From Mycolicibacter sinensis (GTDB lineage Bacteria; Actinomycetota; Actinomycetes; Mycobacteriales; Mycobacteriaceae): a stretch of DNA of 64,000 nt. Position numbers and translations under genes: made by a program. The notes below the pieces were generated by a model that had not been told where the DNA came from, made no database searches, and saw only the letters and a program-made list of their open reading frames with translations. How positions within the stretch are numbered: the stretch's first letter is position 1; each line of letters begins with the position of its first letter. The DNA lies in assembly GCF_001667375.1 (NCBI RefSeq), contig NZ_LZIN01000005.1:51850-115849 (forward strand), given 5' to 3'. Positions 8,277 through 17,700 of this stretch are shown here, piece after piece.

Positions 8277-8933
8277 GTGAGCGCTGCACGAGATGAACTC
8301 GTCTGGATCGACTGCGAGATGACCGGGCTGGACCTGGCCTCGGACAAGCTGATCGAGATTGCCGCCCTGGTCACCGACGGTGAGCTGAACATCCTCGGCG
8401 ACGGTATCGACGTGGTGATCCACGCCGACGACGCGACCCTGGCCGCGATGAGCGACGTCGTGACCGACATGCACACCCGGTCAGGGCTGATCGAGGAGGT
8501 CAGAGCGTCGAGCATCGACCTGGCCACCGCCGAGCAGATGGTGCTCGACTACATCCGCAGCCACGTCAAACAGGCCCGCACCGCGCCGCTGGCGGGCAAC
8601 TCGATCGGCACCGACCGCGCCTTCCTGGCCCGCGACATGGGCACGCTCAACGAATACCTGCACTACCGGATGGTCGACGTCAGCTCGATCAAGGAGTTGT
8701 GCCGGCGCTGGTACCCGCGGATCTACTTCGGTCAGCCCGAGAAGGGCCTGGCGCACCGCGCGCTGGCCGACATCCACGAGTCCATCCGGGAGCTCAAGTA
8801 CTACCGGCGCACCGCGTTCGTGGCCCCTCCCGGGCCGCCTACCAGCGACATCGCTGCGGTAGCCGCAGAGCTGGGACCGCCTTCGGACGCGCACGAGGTG
8901 ATCGATTCGGTCGCTGAGCGTCCGAGCGGCTAG
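8277..8933 (+). CDS. orn: Oligoribonuclease
   Basis: A 218-aa DEDDh 3'-5' exoribonuclease that degrades di- to oligonucleotides left by RNA decay and pGpG from cyclic di-GMP. The catalytic segments are all present: [12 protein letters not shown] near the N-terminus, [14 protein letters not shown] in the middle, and [11 protein letters not shown] near the end. The start is GTG 8277 (SAARDELVW), close to the M. tuberculosis start; GTG 8268 would add three residues. Homologue of Rv2511 and followed by tRNA-His, as expected. Confidence 0.95.
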   Translation: MSAARDELVWIDCEMTGLDLASDKLIEIAALVTDGELNILGDGIDVVIHADDATLAAMSDVVTDMHTRSGLIEEVRASSIDLATAEQMVLDYIRSHVKQARTAPLAGNSIGTDRAFLARDMGTLNEYLHYRMVDVSSIKELCRRWYPRIYFGQPEKGLAHRALADIHESIRELKYYRRTAFVAPPGPPTSDIAAVAAELGPPSDAHEVIDSVAERPSG

Positions 8934-8968
8934 TATCGACGACGCTGCCTGCTCGGCGGGCAGCGATG

Positions 8969-9041
8969 GTGGCTGTAGTTCAGTTGGTAGAGCACCAGGT
9001 TGTGATCCTGGGTGTCGCGGGTTCGAGTCCCGTCAGCCACC
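8969..9041 (+). tRNA. tRNA-His (anticodon GTG)
   Basis: A 73-base cloverleaf. The acceptor stem GTGGCTG pairs with CAGCCAC, the anticodon loop is TTGTGAT, and the T-arm carries GGTTCGAGTCC. The base before the 5' end is G (8968) and the discriminator is C, the G-1:C73 pair that marks tRNA-His. CCA is not encoded. Confidence 0.97.
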
Positions 9042-9047
9042 CCGATA

Positions 9048-9079
9048 GGTCGGAGGGCTTTGGCCCTCCGACCTTTTTT
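9048..9079 (+). terminator. Intrinsic terminator after tRNA-His
   Basis: A perfect 11-bp stem (GGTCGGAGGGC / GCCCTCCGACC) with a TTTG loop is followed by six T. This is a textbook Rho-independent terminator, uncommon in mycobacteria, placed 6 bases after the tRNA. Confidence 0.9.
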
Positions 9080-9432
9080 CTTTGGCTGGGTCCCGACCGG
9101 AATCGTTGATGCAGCGGCGAGGGCATAGCTCGTCGTCCCTGATTACGTACCGTCTAAACCCGCCCGCCAACGAGATCTGCGCCACACTCCGCATCCGCCT
9201 GAGCGCAGACCCGGCGGCGCAGTTGGTCTGCAGCCGCCGAATGGTGTAATTGCCCAGGTCAGAACGACTTTTTGCTGCCGTTGACACCGGCTGGAGCGCG
9301 GTGAGTCCAGTCGCCAAAACGTGTCACCGCAGTACGTTTTTGTAACGTAATCAGGGCGCGGCGGTTTGGCCCAAAGATCACGTTTTGGTTACGGTGCCCT
9401 GCGTGCTCACGCAAGGACTGATTGATCTGCGC
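9080..9432. other. Intergenic region with a small palindrome
   Basis: No convincing gene. A minus-strand reading frame crossing it also runs through tRNA-His and lacks family features. Bases 9333-9349 form TACGTT-TTTGT-AACGTA, a 6-bp inverted repeat with a 5-base spacer, about 85 bases before the next start. It could be a regulator site for the secreted protein downstream. Confidence 0.4.
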
Positions 9433-10092
9433 ATGAAATCCTCGGTTCTGGCGGCGACGGCTGTGTTGCCGGCCGCCGTTTTTATGACCGGCAACGCCGG
9501 TGCCGACCCGGGAAACAACGACGAACCCGCGGCCATCGCCGAAGCCCCGCCCCCTGAGGACGCGCCACCGCCGCCCCCGGAAGACGGGCCACCGCCGCCG
9601 CCCGAGGATCTGCCGCCGCCACCGGAAGACGCGCCACCGCCCGAGGTCTTTCCGGTGGGAGCCAATTGGGGCATGCCGGCGCCGCACGCGCTGCCGCCCG
9701 GCATTGCCAACGAGCGCGGGATGCAGGTCAAGACGATCCTCGTCTCGCGCAGCATCAGCGAGGTGTTCCCACAGGTCCACGACATGATCGGGGTGCGTCC
9801 GGACGGGCAGCGCTGGCACCCCTCAGGCCTGGCGATCGACATCATGATCCCCAACGCGGGCAGCCCCGAGGGCATCGCGCTCGGTGACCAGATCGTGGCG
9901 TACGCCCTGCGCAACGCCGGCCGGTTCGCCCTGCAAGACGCGATCTGGCGCGGCACCTACTACACGCCGGCTGGGCCCAGCGGCCGTGGCAACGGCCACT
10001 ACGACCACGTGCACATCACCACGTTCGGCGGTGGCTATCCCAATGGCGGCGAAGAGTACCTGCACGAGGAGAGCGAGCCGGCCCCCGTCTGA
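9433..10092 (+). CDS. Secreted protein with Pro-Glu-Asp repeats and M15-like metallopeptidase fold domain
   Basis: A 219-aa exported protein. A signal peptide starts at ATG 9433 (MKSSVLAATAVLPAAVFM, cut near NAGA). A low-complexity spacer follows (about residues 35-70) built from PPPED units, and then a C-terminal domain. That domain has RWHPSGLAIDIMIP (H-x6-D) and DHVHIT (H-x-H), the spacing of zinc ligands in VanY/M15-like peptidases, so a peptidoglycan-directed peptidase is possible. Not proven: other mycobacterial proteins with this domain are uncharacterised. An in-frame GTG at 9385 is too far upstream of the signal peptide. Confidence 0.75.
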   Translation: MKSSVLAATAVLPAAVFMTGNAGADPGNNDEPAAIAEAPPPEDAPPPPPEDGPPPPPEDLPPPPEDAPPPEVFPVGANWGMPAPHALPPGIANERGMQVKTILVSRSISEVFPQVHDMIGVRPDGQRWHPSGLAIDIMIPNAGSPEGIALGDQIVAYALRNAGRFALQDAIWRGTYYTPAGPSGRGNGHYDHVHITTFGGGYPNGGEEYLHEESEPAPV

Positions 10093-10113
10093 GCCGCGCC
10101 CACCCGCCCGGTG

Positions 10114-11343
10114 CTACCGCGTCGGTCCGACGGCGTTGCCGGCTTCCCACTCCGACCACGGCACGTTCCAGTCGCCGAGGCCTTCGGTGCCGGGCAGCAG
10201 CGGCCCGCTGGTGTTGCGGATCTGCACCACGTCGCCCCGCTTGACGTGGTCGTAGAACCACAGCGCGTTGCTGGGGCTGACGTTGATGCAGCCGTGGCTG
10301 GCGTTGGAGTACCCCTGCGCGCCCACCGACCACGGCGCCGAGTGCACGAAGATCCCGCTGTAGGAGATCTGGGTGGCCCAGTCCACATCGGTGCGATACC
10401 CGTTGGGTGAGTTGACCGGCACCCCGTAGGTCGACGAGTCCATCACGATGTGCGGGAAGCGTTCGCCGACGATGTAGGTGCCGTTGTTCGTCGGTGTGCT
10501 GTCCTTGCCCATCGACACCGGCATGGTCTTGGCGATCTCACCGTTGACCCGCACCACCATCGACTTGGTGTTGTCATCGATGGACGCGATGACCTCGTCG
10601 CCGATGACGAAGTGACTCGATGCGTCGTCCTGGCCGAACACGCCGTTGCCCAGATCCACGCCGTAGGTGTTGACCGCCACGTCGATCTTGGTGCCGGGCT
10701 TCCAGAAAGACTGTGGCCGCCACCGCACTTCGCGATTGTTCAACCAGTAGAACGCACCCGCCACCGGCGGGTCGGTAGTGATCTTGATCGCCTTCTCGGC
10801 CGCCGCCCGGTCAGCGATGTTCTCGTCGAACCGGATCGCCACCGGCTGGCCGACGCCGACGACCTCGCCGTCGCGGGGCATCACGTAGGGCATGGTCAGG
10901 TTCTGCGGCGAGTGGGTCTGAAACGTCATCTGCCGGCTGGTGACCCCGCCCAGCCCCAGCGACTTGGCGTTCACCGTGTAGCGCTTGTTGTAGCCGAGTG
11001 GCTCGGTCGTCGACCAGGTCAGCCCGTCGGGACTGAGTCGACCGTCGACCACCGAACCGTATTCGTTGACCATGGTGACCGAGTCGAGCACGCCGTCTTC
11101 GGCGGTCACCGTCACGGGCACGTCCACCGCCACGCCGACAGCTTTGTCGGTGACCGACGCGGTGAGCTTGGGCACCAGCAGGTCGGCGAACGGGGTGCCC
11201 TTGTCGGCGATGATCTTCGTCGCCTCCGCGTCGGCATTGCCGCCGCAGGCGCTCAGTCCCAACACCGCTACCGGCACCATCAGCACTGCCGCCAGCCGGG
11301 ACCTATACCCCCGGCAGCGGCGCGTCGAACCAACCTGCCCCAT
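10114..11343 (-). CDS. ldtB: L,D-transpeptidase 2, lipoprotein
   Basis: A 409-aa homologue of LdtMt2 (Rv2518c, LppS) that makes 3-3 cross-links in peptidoglycan. It has a signal peptide with lipobox L-S-A-C (Cys about 33), then two immunoglobulin-like domains ([17 protein letters not shown], and [20 protein letters not shown]). The YkuD catalytic domain has [13 protein letters not shown] and [13 protein letters not shown], where the Cys is the nucleophile and the His/Ser positions are intact. The C-terminal [10 protein letters not shown] tail is conserved. ATG 11343 has AGGTGGGA upstream. This enzyme is the carbapenem target in mycobacteria. Confidence 0.96.
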   Translation of the reverse strand: MGQVGSTRRCRGYRSRLAAVLMVPVAVLGLSACGGNADAEATKIIADKGTPFADLLVPKLTASVTDKAVGVAVDVPVTVTAEDGVLDSVTMVNEYGSVVDGRLSPDGLTWSTTEPLGYNKRYTVNAKSLGLGGVTSRQMTFQTHSPQNLTMPYVMPRDGEVVGVGQPVAIRFDENIADRAAAEKAIKITTDPPVAGAFYWLNNREVRWRPQSFWKPGTKIDVAVNTYGVDLGNGVFGQDDASSHFVIGDEVIASIDDNTKSMVVRVNGEIAKTMPVSMGKDSTPTNNGTYIVGERFPHIVMDSSTYGVPVNSPNGYRTDVDWATQISYSGIFVHSAPWSVGAQGYSNASHGCINVSPSNALWFYDHVKRGDVVQIRNTSGPLLPGTEGLGDWNVPWSEWEAGNAVGPTR

Positions 11344-11497
11344 GCTCTTTTCCCACCTGCCCCAGCTCAAACTGCTCGCACGCAGTCTAGTGGGTAATCG
11401 GGGGTACTGCTGATCCTGCGATCGCCGCCCGGCACCAGGGGATTTCGCCTGGCGGTGCCGCGCCTGTTATTGTCTTCCTCGCGGTATTGACCGCCCA

Positions 11498-11570
<73 letters not shown>

Positions 11571-11605
11571 CAGCTCGGACCGGGTTTATCTACAGGACTG
11601 ACGGA

Positions 11606-11629
11606 GCCCCCAGCCTTTCGGCCGGGGGC
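11606..11629 (+). terminator. GC-rich hairpin after tRNA-Lys
   Basis: GCCCCC/GGGGGC (6 bp), one A-C mismatch, GCC/GGC (3 bp) and a TTTC loop, without a T tract. It lies 35 bases after the tRNA and 16 bases before the stop of the convergent gene, so it may terminate both transcripts. Confidence 0.5.
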
Positions 11630-11645
11630 GCTTCCCGTAGATGCC

Positions 11646-11873
11646 TTAGCGGTTGCGAATTCGCCGGATCGCCAACACCACGAGCAGGCCGCCGGCCCCA
11701 GCCAGCGAAACCATCACCACCGGCTGGGTGACGAAGCCGACAATCCGGGTCTTGGCCCGCTCAGCGAGGTGACGGGGGTTGGCCCGGTCCGCGAGAATGT
11801 CCACCGTCGACGCCAACTGCTCGCGTGCCTGGTCGATGTCCTTCTTGATCCGCTCGGGATCGCGTTCCGCCAC
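11646..11873 (-). CDS. Small DUF3618 membrane protein (Rv2520c-like)
   Basis: 75 aa. The N-terminal half is a charged helix with the family signature PERIKKDIDQAREQLASTVD. The C-terminal half has one membrane helix (VVMVSLAGAGGLLVVLAI) and a basic tail (RRIRNR). Homologue of Rv2520c; function unknown. Divergent from bcp, as in M. tuberculosis. Confidence 0.85.
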   Translation of the reverse strand: MAERDPERIKKDIDQAREQLASTVDILADRANPRHLAERAKTRIVGFVTQPVVMVSLAGAGGLLVVLAIRRIRNR

Positions 11874-11969
11874 TGTCGTCCTCCCTGTCCACCCGATGCT
11901 GCCCCTGCCGAACTACCCTAGAGCAGCCGGGCCTGGTCTCATGCTCCGGCGAGCAGAAAGGGGTAGTTG

Positions 11970-12443
11970 GTGACCGACACCGCACGCCTGGCGCCCGGCG
12001 ATGAAGCCCCGGCGTTCAGCCTTCCCGACGCCGACGGCAACACCGTGTCACTGGCCGACTACCGGGGACGACGGGTGGTCGTCTACTTCTATCCGGCGGC
12101 GTCCACGCCCGGTTGCACCAAGCAGGCCTGCGACTTCCGGGACAACCTGGCTGAGTTCAACGGCGCCGGGCTCGACGTCGTCGGCATCTCCCCCGATAAA
12201 CCGGCCAAGCTGGCCAAGTTCCGCGACGCCGAAGGGCTGACGTTCCCGCTGCTGTCCGACCCGGACCGCAGCGTGCTGGCCGCCTGGGGCGCATTCGGGG
12301 AGAAGAAGATGTACGGCAAGACGGTGCAGGGCGTCATCCGTTCGACGTTCGTCGTCGACGAGAACGGCAAGATCGCCGAGGCCCAGTACAACGTGCGCGC
12401 CACCGGGCACGTGGCCAAACTGCGGCGGGATTTGTCGGTCTAG
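11970..12443 (+). CDS. bcp: Peroxiredoxin, bacterioferritin comigratory protein
   Basis: A 157-aa thiol peroxidase. STPGCTKQACDFRD holds the peroxidatic Cys and, five residues later, the resolving Cys of the atypical two-Cys Bcp/PrxQ group. The preceding YFYPAA and the later arginine in GVIRSTFVVDENGKI complete the active site. GTG 11970 is chosen over TTG 11967 because AAAGGGG lies 6 bases upstream. Homologue of Rv2521. Confidence 0.94.
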   Translation: MTDTARLAPGDEAPAFSLPDADGNTVSLADYRGRRVVVYFYPAASTPGCTKQACDFRDNLAEFNGAGLDVVGISPDKPAKLAKFRDAEGLTFPLLSDPDRSVLAAWGAFGEKKMYGKTVQGVIRSTFVVDENGKIAEAQYNVRATGHVAKLRRDLSV

Positions 12444-12466
12444 CCGCGCACCGTTAAGGAGCAGCC

Positions 12467-12940
12467 ATGCCGGCCATCCGGACAAGCCTGTGGTTCGACA
12501 CCCTGGCGTTGGACGCAGCCGAGTACTACGTGTCGATCTTTCCCAATTCCAAGATCACCGATGTCTCCTATTGGGGCGCAGAAAATCCCGAGCGCGCCGG
12601 CAGCGCGCTGGAGGTGCTGTTCGAGCTGGACGGCCGACAGTTCTCCGCGATCAACGGCGGCCCGAATTTCACCTTCGACGAAGCTGTTTCGCTCCAGATC
12701 TACTGCGCCGACCAGGCCGAGGTCGACCACTACTGGAACGCGCTGAGCGAGGGCGGCAAGGAAGTCCGGTGCGGTTGGCTCACCGACCGTTACGGCCTGT
12801 CCTGGCAGGTCATTCCGCAACGGATGTCGCAGTTGATGACCGATCCCGATCCCGAGCGAGTGCAACGGGTGAAGCAGGCGATGTACACGATGGTCAAACT
12901 CGACATCGCCGCCCTGGAAGCGGCAGCCGACGGGAGCTGA
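12467..12940 (+). CDS. VOC-superfamily protein, PhnB type
   Basis: A 157-aa glyoxalase/bleomycin-resistance fold protein of the PhnB (3-demethylubiquinone methyltransferase-like) group: AIRTSLWFDTLALDAAEYYVSIFPNSKI at the N-terminus and GWLTDRYGLSWQVIP near the C-terminus are typical. The reaction is unknown. AAGGAG is 8 bases before the ATG. It sits 23 bases after bcp and probably rides on its transcript. It has no counterpart between Rv2521 and Rv2522c in M. tuberculosis, so it is an addition at this locus. Confidence 0.85.
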   Translation: MPAIRTSLWFDTLALDAAEYYVSIFPNSKITDVSYWGAENPERAGSALEVLFELDGRQFSAINGGPNFTFDEAVSLQIYCADQAEVDHYWNALSEGGKEVRCGWLTDRYGLSWQVIPQRMSQLMTDPDPERVQRVKQAMYTMVKLDIAALEAAADGS

Positions 12941-12941
12941 G

Positions 12942-14282
12942 CTATCCGCTGGCCTGCTCACCGAGTTTCGCCAGTAGCAACGCCTCGGCGGTGGCAGCGC
13001 GCTCCAGCACGCCCAGGTGCAGACTCTCGTTGACGCTGTGCGCCTGAGTCGCTGGATCTTCCACTCCGGTGACCAAAATCGCGGCCTGCGGGTAGGCGGC
13101 GGCGAATTCCGCGATGAACGGGATCGAACCGCCCATGCCCATATCCACCGGTTCGGCACCCCAGGCCTGGCGGAACGCGGCCCTGGCCGCCTCGTAGACC
13201 GGGCCGGTGGCGTCGATGGCGTACGGCTGGCCGACGTCGCCGGGGGTGACGGTCAGCTGCGCTCCCCACGGGACATGCTGTTCCAGATGCGTTTTCAGCG
13301 CTTCCAGGTGCTCGGCCGCGTCACCGCCGGGGGCCACCCGCAGGCTGATCTTGGCGCGTGCCCGCGGGATCAGGGTGTTCGAGGACGCCGCAACGCTGGT
13401 GGTGTCGATGCCGATGACGGTGATCGCCGGTTTGGCCCACAACCGCTGCGGCACCGAACCGGTGCCGATCTCGGCGACCCCCGCCAGCAGGCCGGTGTCG
13501 GCGCGCACCCGCTCCGGTGGGTAATCGACTGGTGCAGAGGTGCTTTCGTGCACGCCGGCGACGGCGACGTTGCCGTCGTTGTCGTGCAGGCTGGCCAGCA
13601 ACCGCACCAGCACGCTGAGCGCATCAGGTACCACCCCGCCCCACAGCCCGGAGTGCAGGCCGTGGTCGAGGGTGGCGACCTCGACCACACAGTCGGCCAG
13701 CCCGCGCAGTGACACCGTCAGTGCGGGGATCTCGGTGCTCCAATTGTCGGAGTCGGCGATGACGATCACGTCGGCGCGCAGCGCTTCGGCGTGCGCGGAC
13801 AGCAGCGGCCCCAGCGACGGTGAGCCGGATTCTTCCTCGCCTTCGACGAAGACCGTCACCCCGACCGGCGGACGGCCGCCGTGCGCCCGAAATGCCGCCA
13901 AATGCGTTGCGATGCCCGCCTTGTCATCGGCGCTGCCCCGGCCGTAAAGTCGCCCGTCGCGTTCGGTCGGCTCGAACGGCGGCGACGCCCACTGGGTCGC
14001 GTCGCCCTCGGGCTGCACATCGTGATGAGCGTAGAGCAGCACGGTCGGGGCGCCGTCGGGTGCCGGATAGCGGGCGATGACCGCCGGAGCCCCGCCCTCG
14101 GCGACGATCTGCACGTCGGGAAATCCCGCCTGGCTCAGCAGGTCTGCGGTAAGTTGCGCGCTGCGCTGCACCTCGGGGCGCCGTGCCGGGTCGGCCCACA
14201 CCGATTCGATGCGCACCAGGTCCTCCAGGTCGCGCCGCACCGACGGCAGCACCTCGCGAACCCGTTGGATCAGATCACTCAT
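12942..14282 (-). CDS. M20-family metallopeptidase/dipeptidase (Rv2522c-like)
   Basis: A 446-aa di-zinc aminoacyl-histidine-dipeptidase-type enzyme. Metal and catalytic sites are seen in LLYAHHDVQPEGD, YGRGSADDKAGI, EGEEESGSPSLG and DSDNW, with a C-terminal histidine in TQAHSVNE. It is cytosolic, with no signal peptide. Substrate not known. The same strand and position as Rv2522c, downstream of acpS, separated from it by a hairpin-forming repeat. Confidence 0.9.
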   Translation of the reverse strand: MSDLIQRVREVLPSVRRDLEDLVRIESVWADPARRPEVQRSAQLTADLLSQAGFPDVQIVAEGGAPAVIARYPAPDGAPTVLLYAHHDVQPEGDATQWASPPFEPTERDGRLYGRGSADDKAGIATHLAAFRAHGGRPPVGVTVFVEGEEESGSPSLGPLLSAHAEALRADVIVIADSDNWSTEIPALTVSLRGLADCVVEVATLDHGLHSGLWGGVVPDALSVLVRLLASLHDNDGNVAVAGVHESTSAPVDYPPERVRADTGLLAGVAEIGTGSVPQRLWAKPAITVIGIDTTSVAASSNTLIPRARAKISLRVAPGGDAAEHLEALKTHLEQHVPWGAQLTVTPGDVGQPYAIDATGPVYEAARAAFRQAWGAEPVDMGMGGSIPFIAEFAAAYPQAAILVTGVEDPATQAHSVNESLHLGVLERAATAEALLLAKLGEQASG

Positions 14283-14298
14283 GCGTCACCCCTTCGAC

Positions 14299-14360
14299 CG
14301 CGAGCGTGCGCAAAACCGGCAATCAGCCCGGCGTGGCGGCCGGGGACACGCACGCTCGCG
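14299..14360. repeat. Intergenic inverted repeat (mycobacterial REP-like element)
   Basis: CGCGAGCGTGCG (14299-14310) and CGCACGCTCGCG (14349-14360) are exact 12-base reverse complements enclosing a 38-base loop. It fills most of the acpS/M20-peptidase gap. A degenerate relative of one arm occurs near 42652. The same kind of CGAGCGTGCG repeat is common between mycobacterial genes; as RNA it would form a strong stem-loop. Confidence 0.7.
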
Positions 14361-14366
14361 CCAAGG

Positions 14367-14756
14367 TTAGGCCTCCAGGATGGCGACGGCGGCGGCGGTG
14401 TCGGCCTCGTGAGTGAGCGACACGTGGATCGTCACGTCCGCCAGATGCCGGGCGATCTCGCCGGAGAGCCGCACCTTCGGGCGGCCCCACATGTCGGTAA
14501 CCACCTCGATATCACGATGAATCGCCTCCGGCAGCACAGGTTTCTGGGCGAACCGCGACCCCGACCACGCTTTGATCACCGCCTCCTTGGCCGCCCACCG
14601 GGCCGCCAGATGCCGCGCCGCCGACGAACTCTTGTCCGAGGCGTCGCGGCGCTCACCGGGGGTGAACGTCTCGGCGAACACCGTGCCCGGCTGGTCCACC
14701 TGCTCGGCGAAGTCGGGGATCGAAACGAGGTCGATCCCGACACCAACGATTCCCAC
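14367..14756 (-). CDS. acpS: Holo-[acyl-carrier-protein] synthase
   Basis: A 129-aa 4'-phosphopantetheinyl transferase. It has the Mg-binding GVGIDLVSI at the N-terminus and the signature RWAAKEAVIKAW in the middle, with VSLTHEADTAAAVAIL at the C-terminus. It transfers phosphopantetheine from CoA to the carrier domain of Fas, encoded 11 bases upstream on the same strand. Such tight linkage supports co-expression with its main substrate. Homologue of Rv2523c. Confidence 0.95.
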   Translation of the reverse strand: MGIVGVGIDLVSIPDFAEQVDQPGTVFAETFTPGERRDASDKSSSAARHLAARWAAKEAVIKAWSGSRFAQKPVLPEAIHRDIEVVTDMWGRPKVRLSGEIARHLADVTIHVSLTHEADTAAAVAILEA

Positions 14757-14767
14757 GGCAGCTAACG

Positions 14768-17700
14768 CTAGCCGATGTAGACGTCGCCGTCGCCGAGCCG
14801 GGCCGCCGGGTTGAGCAGCATCGCCGACTCCTGGCGCTTCTCCGGCCGGTCGTGGTCGAACCGTCGGTCCGCGGGCCGCTCGTACATCGGCGTACCGCCG
14901 GCGATCGCCGAGGCGAGCCGGCGCTGGCCGGCCAGCACACGGGCGGAGGCCTGCTCCAGGTAGGCCTCGCGCTGGCCCGGGTCCAATGCCGCCAGGAATG
15001 CCTGCGGGTGCACCAGCGCGACCAGACCGGACACGTGGCCGAACCCGAGGCTGGTGACCAACCCGGCCTTGAGCGGGAACTTCTCCCCGAGGTGCAGCGG
15101 CTCACGCACCCACACGAAGTGCCCGGCGGTGGCCAGCTCGTCGTCGACGCAGTCCAGGCTGCGGTTGGGTGGGATGACCCCGTCGCGCAGCACCTGGCAC
15201 AGCCCCATCAGCTGGAAGACCGCCGCACCGCCCTTGGCGTGCCCGGTGAGGCTCTTCTGGCTGATCACGAACAGCGGCGCGCCATCCGAGCGGCCCAGCG
15301 AGTCGGCCAGCCGCTCGTGCAGCTCGGTCTCGTTGGGGTCGTTGGCCAGCGTCGAGGTGTCGTGCTTGGAGACCACCGCGATGTCGTCGGCACCGACGCC
15401 CAGCTTGGCCAGCGAACGGGCCAGCATCGAGTCCTTGCCGCCCCGGCCGGCACCCAGCGCACCCAGGCCGGGGGCCGGGATGGAGGTGTGCACGCCGTCG
15501 GCGAAGCTCTGCGCGTAGGCCACCACCGCCTGCACCGGCAGGCCCATCTTGGCCGCCAGGTCGCCGCGGGCCAGCAGGATGGTGCCACCACCCTGGGCCT
15601 CGACGAAGCCCAGTCGGCGCCGGTCGTTGGCACGGGAGAACTTCGAGTCGCTGATGCCCTTGGCCCGCATCATCTCGGTGTCGGCGGTGGCCGCCATGTC
15701 ACCGAAGCCGATGATCGCTTCCAGGGTCAGGTCGTCGTAGCCGCCGGTGACCACCAGCTCGGCCTTGCCCAACCGGATCTTGTCGACACCCTCTTCCACC
15801 GACACCGCCGCGGTGGCACACGCGGCCACCGGGTGGATCATCGCGCCGTAGGATCCGACGTAGCTCTGAACCACGTGCGCGGCAACCACATTCGGCAGGA
15901 CCTCCTGCAGGATGTCGTTCGGCTTGGACCGGCCCAGCAGGTTGCCGTGGTACATGGTCTGCATCGAGGTCATACCGCCCATGCCGGTGCCCTGGGTACT
16001 GGCCACCAGCGACGGGTGCACCCAGCGCATCAGCTCGGTCGGGGTGAAGCCCGCCGACAGGAACGCGTCCACGGTCGCGACGATGTTCCACAGCGCCACC
16101 CGGTCGATGGAGGTAGCCATGTCCTGGCTGATCCCCCACACCGTCGGGTCGAACCCGGTCGGGATCTGAGCGCCTACCGTGCGTGACAGCTTGCTCTTGC
16201 GCGGCACTCGAATCTCGGTGCCCGCCTTGCGGGTCACCTGCCAGTCCGACGAGTCCGGCACCGGGCGCACCACGGTGTGCTCGGGGTCGAACTCGACGAA
16301 CGCCCGGGCGTCGGCCTCGCTGGACACCACGAACGAGAAGTCCTTGTCCAGGAACACACTGACCAGCAGCGGCGAGGCGTGGTCGGGGTCGATCGCGCCG
16401 TCGTCGACGAACTCGCGGACGCCGACCCGCTCCACGACGGCGTCGTGGTAACGCTCGACCAGTTCGGATTCGTCGATGAGCTCACCGGTTTCGGTGTCAT
16501 ACCAGCCTGGGGTCGGGTCGTCTTCCCACTTGACCAGTCCGGTGGTCCAGGCCAGCTCGAGCACCCCGGCGGCCGACAGCTCGCCGGAGACCTCCATCTC
16601 GAAGCGGGTGCGCGACGAGCCCAGCGGGCCCAGTTCGGCGCCGCCGACGATGACCACCAGGTCGGCCGGGTCGACGTCGAGGTCGTCCCAGACCGGTGGG
16701 GGCGCCGGGGTGTAACCGCGCGGCGGCGACGGGAGTGCGGCGATGGTTCCCTCCGCCGGCTCGTCGTCGTGCGCGGCCTCCGAGGTCATCTCCTCGCGGG
16801 CCTTGGCGGCCAGCTCGGCCATGTCCAGGTTCGCCTCGGCCAGGCCACCGGTCAGGTCGGCCTCGATCGGCGCGTTGGCCGCGGCCACCTTGGACTCGAT
16901 GTCGCACAGGCTCAGCAGCATGGCCGCCATCTGCTCGGTCGAGTAGGTGGTGACGCCGGCCTCCTCGACAGCGTCGACGATGACGTCATTGTGGCCCATC
17001 AGGCCCGTGCCGCGGGTCCAGCCGATCAGGGCGTGCGCGAGGCTGACCCGAGACGCCCAGGACGACTCAGCCTTCCAGCGCGACACCAGCGCGTCCAGTG
17101 AGGCTTTGGCCTCGCCGTAGGCACCGTCACCGCCGAACATGCCGCGGTTGGGCGAGCCGGGCAGCACCACGTGCAGCCGGGAGGCGATGTCGCGTTCGGC
17201 GCCGATCTTCGACAGGCCACCGATCAGGCGCTGCACCGCCCACAGCAGCACCTTCATCTCCATCTCGGCCCGCGCCCCGGCCTCCGACAGGTCACCGGTG
17301 ACCCGCGGTGCCGCGAAGGGGAACAGCAGCGTCGGCGTCTGCGCGTCCTTGAGGTGAATCGACTGCGGACCAAGGTTTTCGGACTGCTCGCTACCCACCC
17401 ATTCGACGAGCGCGTCGATGTCGGCGTAGGAGGCCATGTTGGCCGGCACCACCCACAGCGCCGCGCCGAACCGGGCGTGGTCGCGGTAGAGGTTGCGGTA
17501 GAAGCCCAGCCGGTCGTCGTCGAGCTTGGAGGTGGTCGCGATGACGGTCGCACCGCCGTCGAGCAGCTGACCGACCACCGACGCGGCGATCGAGCCCTTC
17601 GATGCGCCGGTCACCACCGCGACCTCATCGCAGTAGCGGCCCCGGCCCGGGTTCTCCGCGCCGGCGGCGATCCGGGCGAACAGCGATGCATGGATCTGCT

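Noticed and set aside
9033..9317. Minus-strand 94-codon open frame after tRNA-His
   Set aside because: It runs through the tRNA 3' end and the terminator and shows no recognisable protein features.
9585..9650. Tandem DNA repeat in the PPPED region as a possible variable-number element
   Set aside because: The units are irregular at DNA level; protein-level low complexity explains them.
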